Shown: positions 62,715 through 64,000 of the stretch, piece by piece | Position numbering within the stretch: position 1 is the first letter of the stretch | Layout of the letters: each line of letters begins with the position of its first letter | Assembly (NCBI GenBank): GCA_000169395.1 | Contig: AAXZ01000002.1 | Span: 434,001 to 498,000 of the forward strand | DNA from: Rhodobacteraceae bacterium HTCC2150 | GTDB taxonomy: Bacteria; Pseudomonadota; Alphaproteobacteria; Rhodobacterales; Rhodobacteraceae | DNA length: 64,000 nt | Direction: 5' to 3' | Position numbers and translations under genes: made by a program | Notes under the pieces: model-generated | What the model was told of the DNA's origin: nothing | Database searches by the model: none | Seen by the model: only the letters and a program-made list of their open reading frames with translations

Positions 62715-63869
62715 ATGAGCATCAGCATCGAAGAAACAAACATCGTCAAAGCTATCCTTAAACATACCGTCGACGGCACAACCGACATGCAGCCGGAATT
62801 GATGCGAAATCCTGTAACCACCTATACCGACCCAAATGTGCTGGCCAAAGAAGTCGATGTTCTATTTCGCAAATTTCCAATCATTATGGGCCATTCTGAA
62901 CAATTGCCGGATCCGGGGAGCTACATCACCAATGATGATCTTGGGGTGCCCATACTGATCACGCGGAATAGTGAGGGTGATGTCAAAGCCTTCATGAACA
63001 TATGTCGACACCGCGGTGCGCGACTTACTGACAGCCCTTGCGGAAAATCAAAAACGTTTTCATGTCCCTATCATAAATGGACTTACGACCTGAACGGCAA
63101 TCTGCGCGGCCTCCCCCAAGCAGCAGGTTTTGGGGACATCGACAAAAAGACCTTGGGGTTGGTTGAATTGCCCGCTTTTGAACATTTTGGATTGATCTGG
63201 GTACGCCCTTCTGCCAGCGATGAAGCACTTGATTTTGGGGCTTGGATTGAACCCATGGCAGAACAACTTGCAGGTTTGGGGTTGGAAAATCATACGGTTT
63301 TCAAATCTTGGTCGCTAGATCGCAAAATGAATTGGCATCTAGCATTAGAAGGTTTCCAAGAATCTTATCACTTTTGCGGGGCGCATGAGCACACGGCCTG
63401 TGCCGCATACCTTGATAATCAAAGCGTATGGACGGACAAATATCCGCATGTACGCCATTCTGTACCTCTTCCAACGGTGGTTGAATTGGCGGATCAAATT
63501 CCAACTGAATGGGACCCGCGCCCCTATTTCATGACGCAAAATTACATTTTCCCCTGTAATTACGTGCAAGTGATGACAGATCACGTTTACATTCACTCCA
63601 TAATTCCAACCGGCATAGACACCTGCATTTTCAAATGCATGATGCTGATCCCAGAAACGCCAAAATCAGAAAAGGCCGAGCGGTATTGGCAAAAAAACTA
63701 TGACGTTATCCGCACCGTATTTAATGAAGACTTTGAAATCGGAGAGAATGTTCAAAAGGGATTAAACACGGGCGCAAATACCGAATTTTTGTTTGGCCGT
63801 TATGAAATCGGGCTCCACCTTGGAACAAAGGCAATTCACGACGCGCTAGAAGAGCGCTTAAAATTTTAA
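62715..63869 (+). CDS. Rieske-type aromatic ring-hydroxylating oxygenase, alpha subunit
   Basis: This 384-residue protein has a Rieske [2Fe-2S] site with C97-x-H99 (NICRHRGARL) and C117-x-x-H120 (FSCPYHKWTYDLNG). A catalytic domain follows with the mononuclear iron ligands in ALEGFQESYHFCGAHEHT (two His) and a C-terminal acidic ligand. It starts 11 bp after the NMO-like gene and ends the operon. It hydroxylates or demethylates an aromatic or alicyclic substrate; the reductase partner is not in the window. Confidence 0.92.
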   Translation: MSISIEETNIVKAILKHTVDGTTDMQPELMRNPVTTYTDPNVLAKEVDVLFRKFPIIMGHSEQLPDPGSYITNDDLGVPILITRNSEGDVKAFMNICRHRGARLTDSPCGKSKTFSCPYHKWTYDLNGNLRGLPQAAGFGDIDKKTLGLVELPAFEHFGLIWVRPSASDEALDFGAWIEPMAEQLAGLGLENHTVFKSWSLDRKMNWHLALEGFQESYHFCGAHEHTACAAYLDNQSVWTDKYPHVRHSVPLPTVVELADQIPTEWDPRPYFMTQNYIFPCNYVQVMTDHVYIHSIIPTGIDTCIFKCMMLIPETPKSEKAERYWQKNYDVIRTVFNEDFEIGENVQKGLNTGANTEFLFGRYEIGLHLGTKAIHDALEERLKF

Positions 63870-63901
63870 GGCCATAATTGATTGGGCTAATGTGTATTGG
63901 C

Positions 63902-64000
63902 CTAAATGCAAGCCTCAAACAAAGCCTTCGTATTATCATAGGTCATTTCAATTGGGTTCCCGCCTGTGCTGGGATCTTTCAATGCCTCTTGTGTCAAGGC
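63902..64000 (-). CDS. Iron-containing alcohol dehydrogenase, C-terminal end
   Basis: The minus strand reads ALTQEALKDPSTGGNPIEMT YDNTKALFEACI then stop. The DPSTGGNP motif followed by an ALFEA ending is characteristic of the C-terminus of group III Fe-dependent alcohol dehydrogenases and maleylacetate reductases. Only 32 codons lie in the window, so the substrate is unclear. It converges on the Rieske oxygenase gene. Confidence 0.65.
   Translation of the reverse strand, partial: ALTQEALKDPSTGGNPIEMTYDNTKALFEACI

Overview
The window looks like the chromosome of a marine alphaproteobacterium of the Rhodobacterales (Roseobacter-like). The reasons are the pairing of tripartite tricarboxylate (TctCBA) and TRAP (DctPQM) solute-uptake operons, the AtuA/DUF4387 pair, hydantoinase and Rieske oxygenase catabolic genes, short operon overlaps and mid-range base composition. 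This is inferred from gene content, not from a search.

Left backbone (1-9674). It holds the start of a hydantoinase/oxoprolinase gene, a LysR regulator, and a minus-strand operon of response regulator, sensor kinase and periplasmic binding protein. Divergent from that operon are tctC-tctB-tctA-atuA-DUF4387. The layout suggests a sensed, imported and catabolised organic acid or terpenoid-like substrate. The block ends with tRNA-Ser(GCU).

Genomic island (9675-55809, about 46 kb). The last 15 bases of the tRNA-Ser gene recur exactly at 55795-55809, just beyond a P4-type integrase gene, so the whole interval is an island inserted at the tRNA 3' end. It is a mosaic. (i) 9.7-16.5 kb: a serine recombinase between inverted repeats, two convergent tyrosine recombinases, small genes, and a twice-repeated module in which a 58-residue H-NS-like gene is translationally coupled to a different SAM methyltransferase. 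(ii) 16.4-30.3 kb: IS3- and IS481-family elements and fragments, a trypsin-META fusion protease, an HdeD-like protein, an orphan family-A-polymerase-like gene, a truncated HNH nuclease and a PAS-GGDEF-EAL protein. (iii) 30.3-39.5 kb: a c-di-GMP-linked polysaccharide module (PilZ/Alg44-like, Alg8-like polymerase, AlgG-like epimerase) followed by a membrane-bound GGDEF-EAL protein. Its 5' leader is a 281-bp block also found in front of the polymerase-like gene. (iv) 39.5-47.4 kb: a second IS3 copy and many gene remnants, including hemP, half an imelysin, the tail of a helicase, and a DUF262-recombinase chimera ending over an antisense tRNA-Thr half. (v) 47.6-55.7 kb: a candidate defence/restriction region (HelD-like helicase plus unknown partner, HNH nuclease), then an AlpA regulator, an unknown gene and the integrase.

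Right backbone (55810-64000). It holds a TRAP operon (dctP-hairpin-dctQ-dctM), a glutathione S-transferase-like gene, an acyl-CoA synthetase, a nitronate-monooxygenase-like flavoprotein, a Rieske oxygenase, and the tail of an iron-dependent alcohol dehydrogenase on the opposite strand. This is probably an uptake and degradation cluster for an aromatic or alicyclic acid.

Strongest leads: the duplicated H-NS-like/methyltransferase modules, the mobile 281-bp expression leader, the minimal alginate-like module without outer-membrane genes, and the HelD-like helicase with its unknown neighbour.
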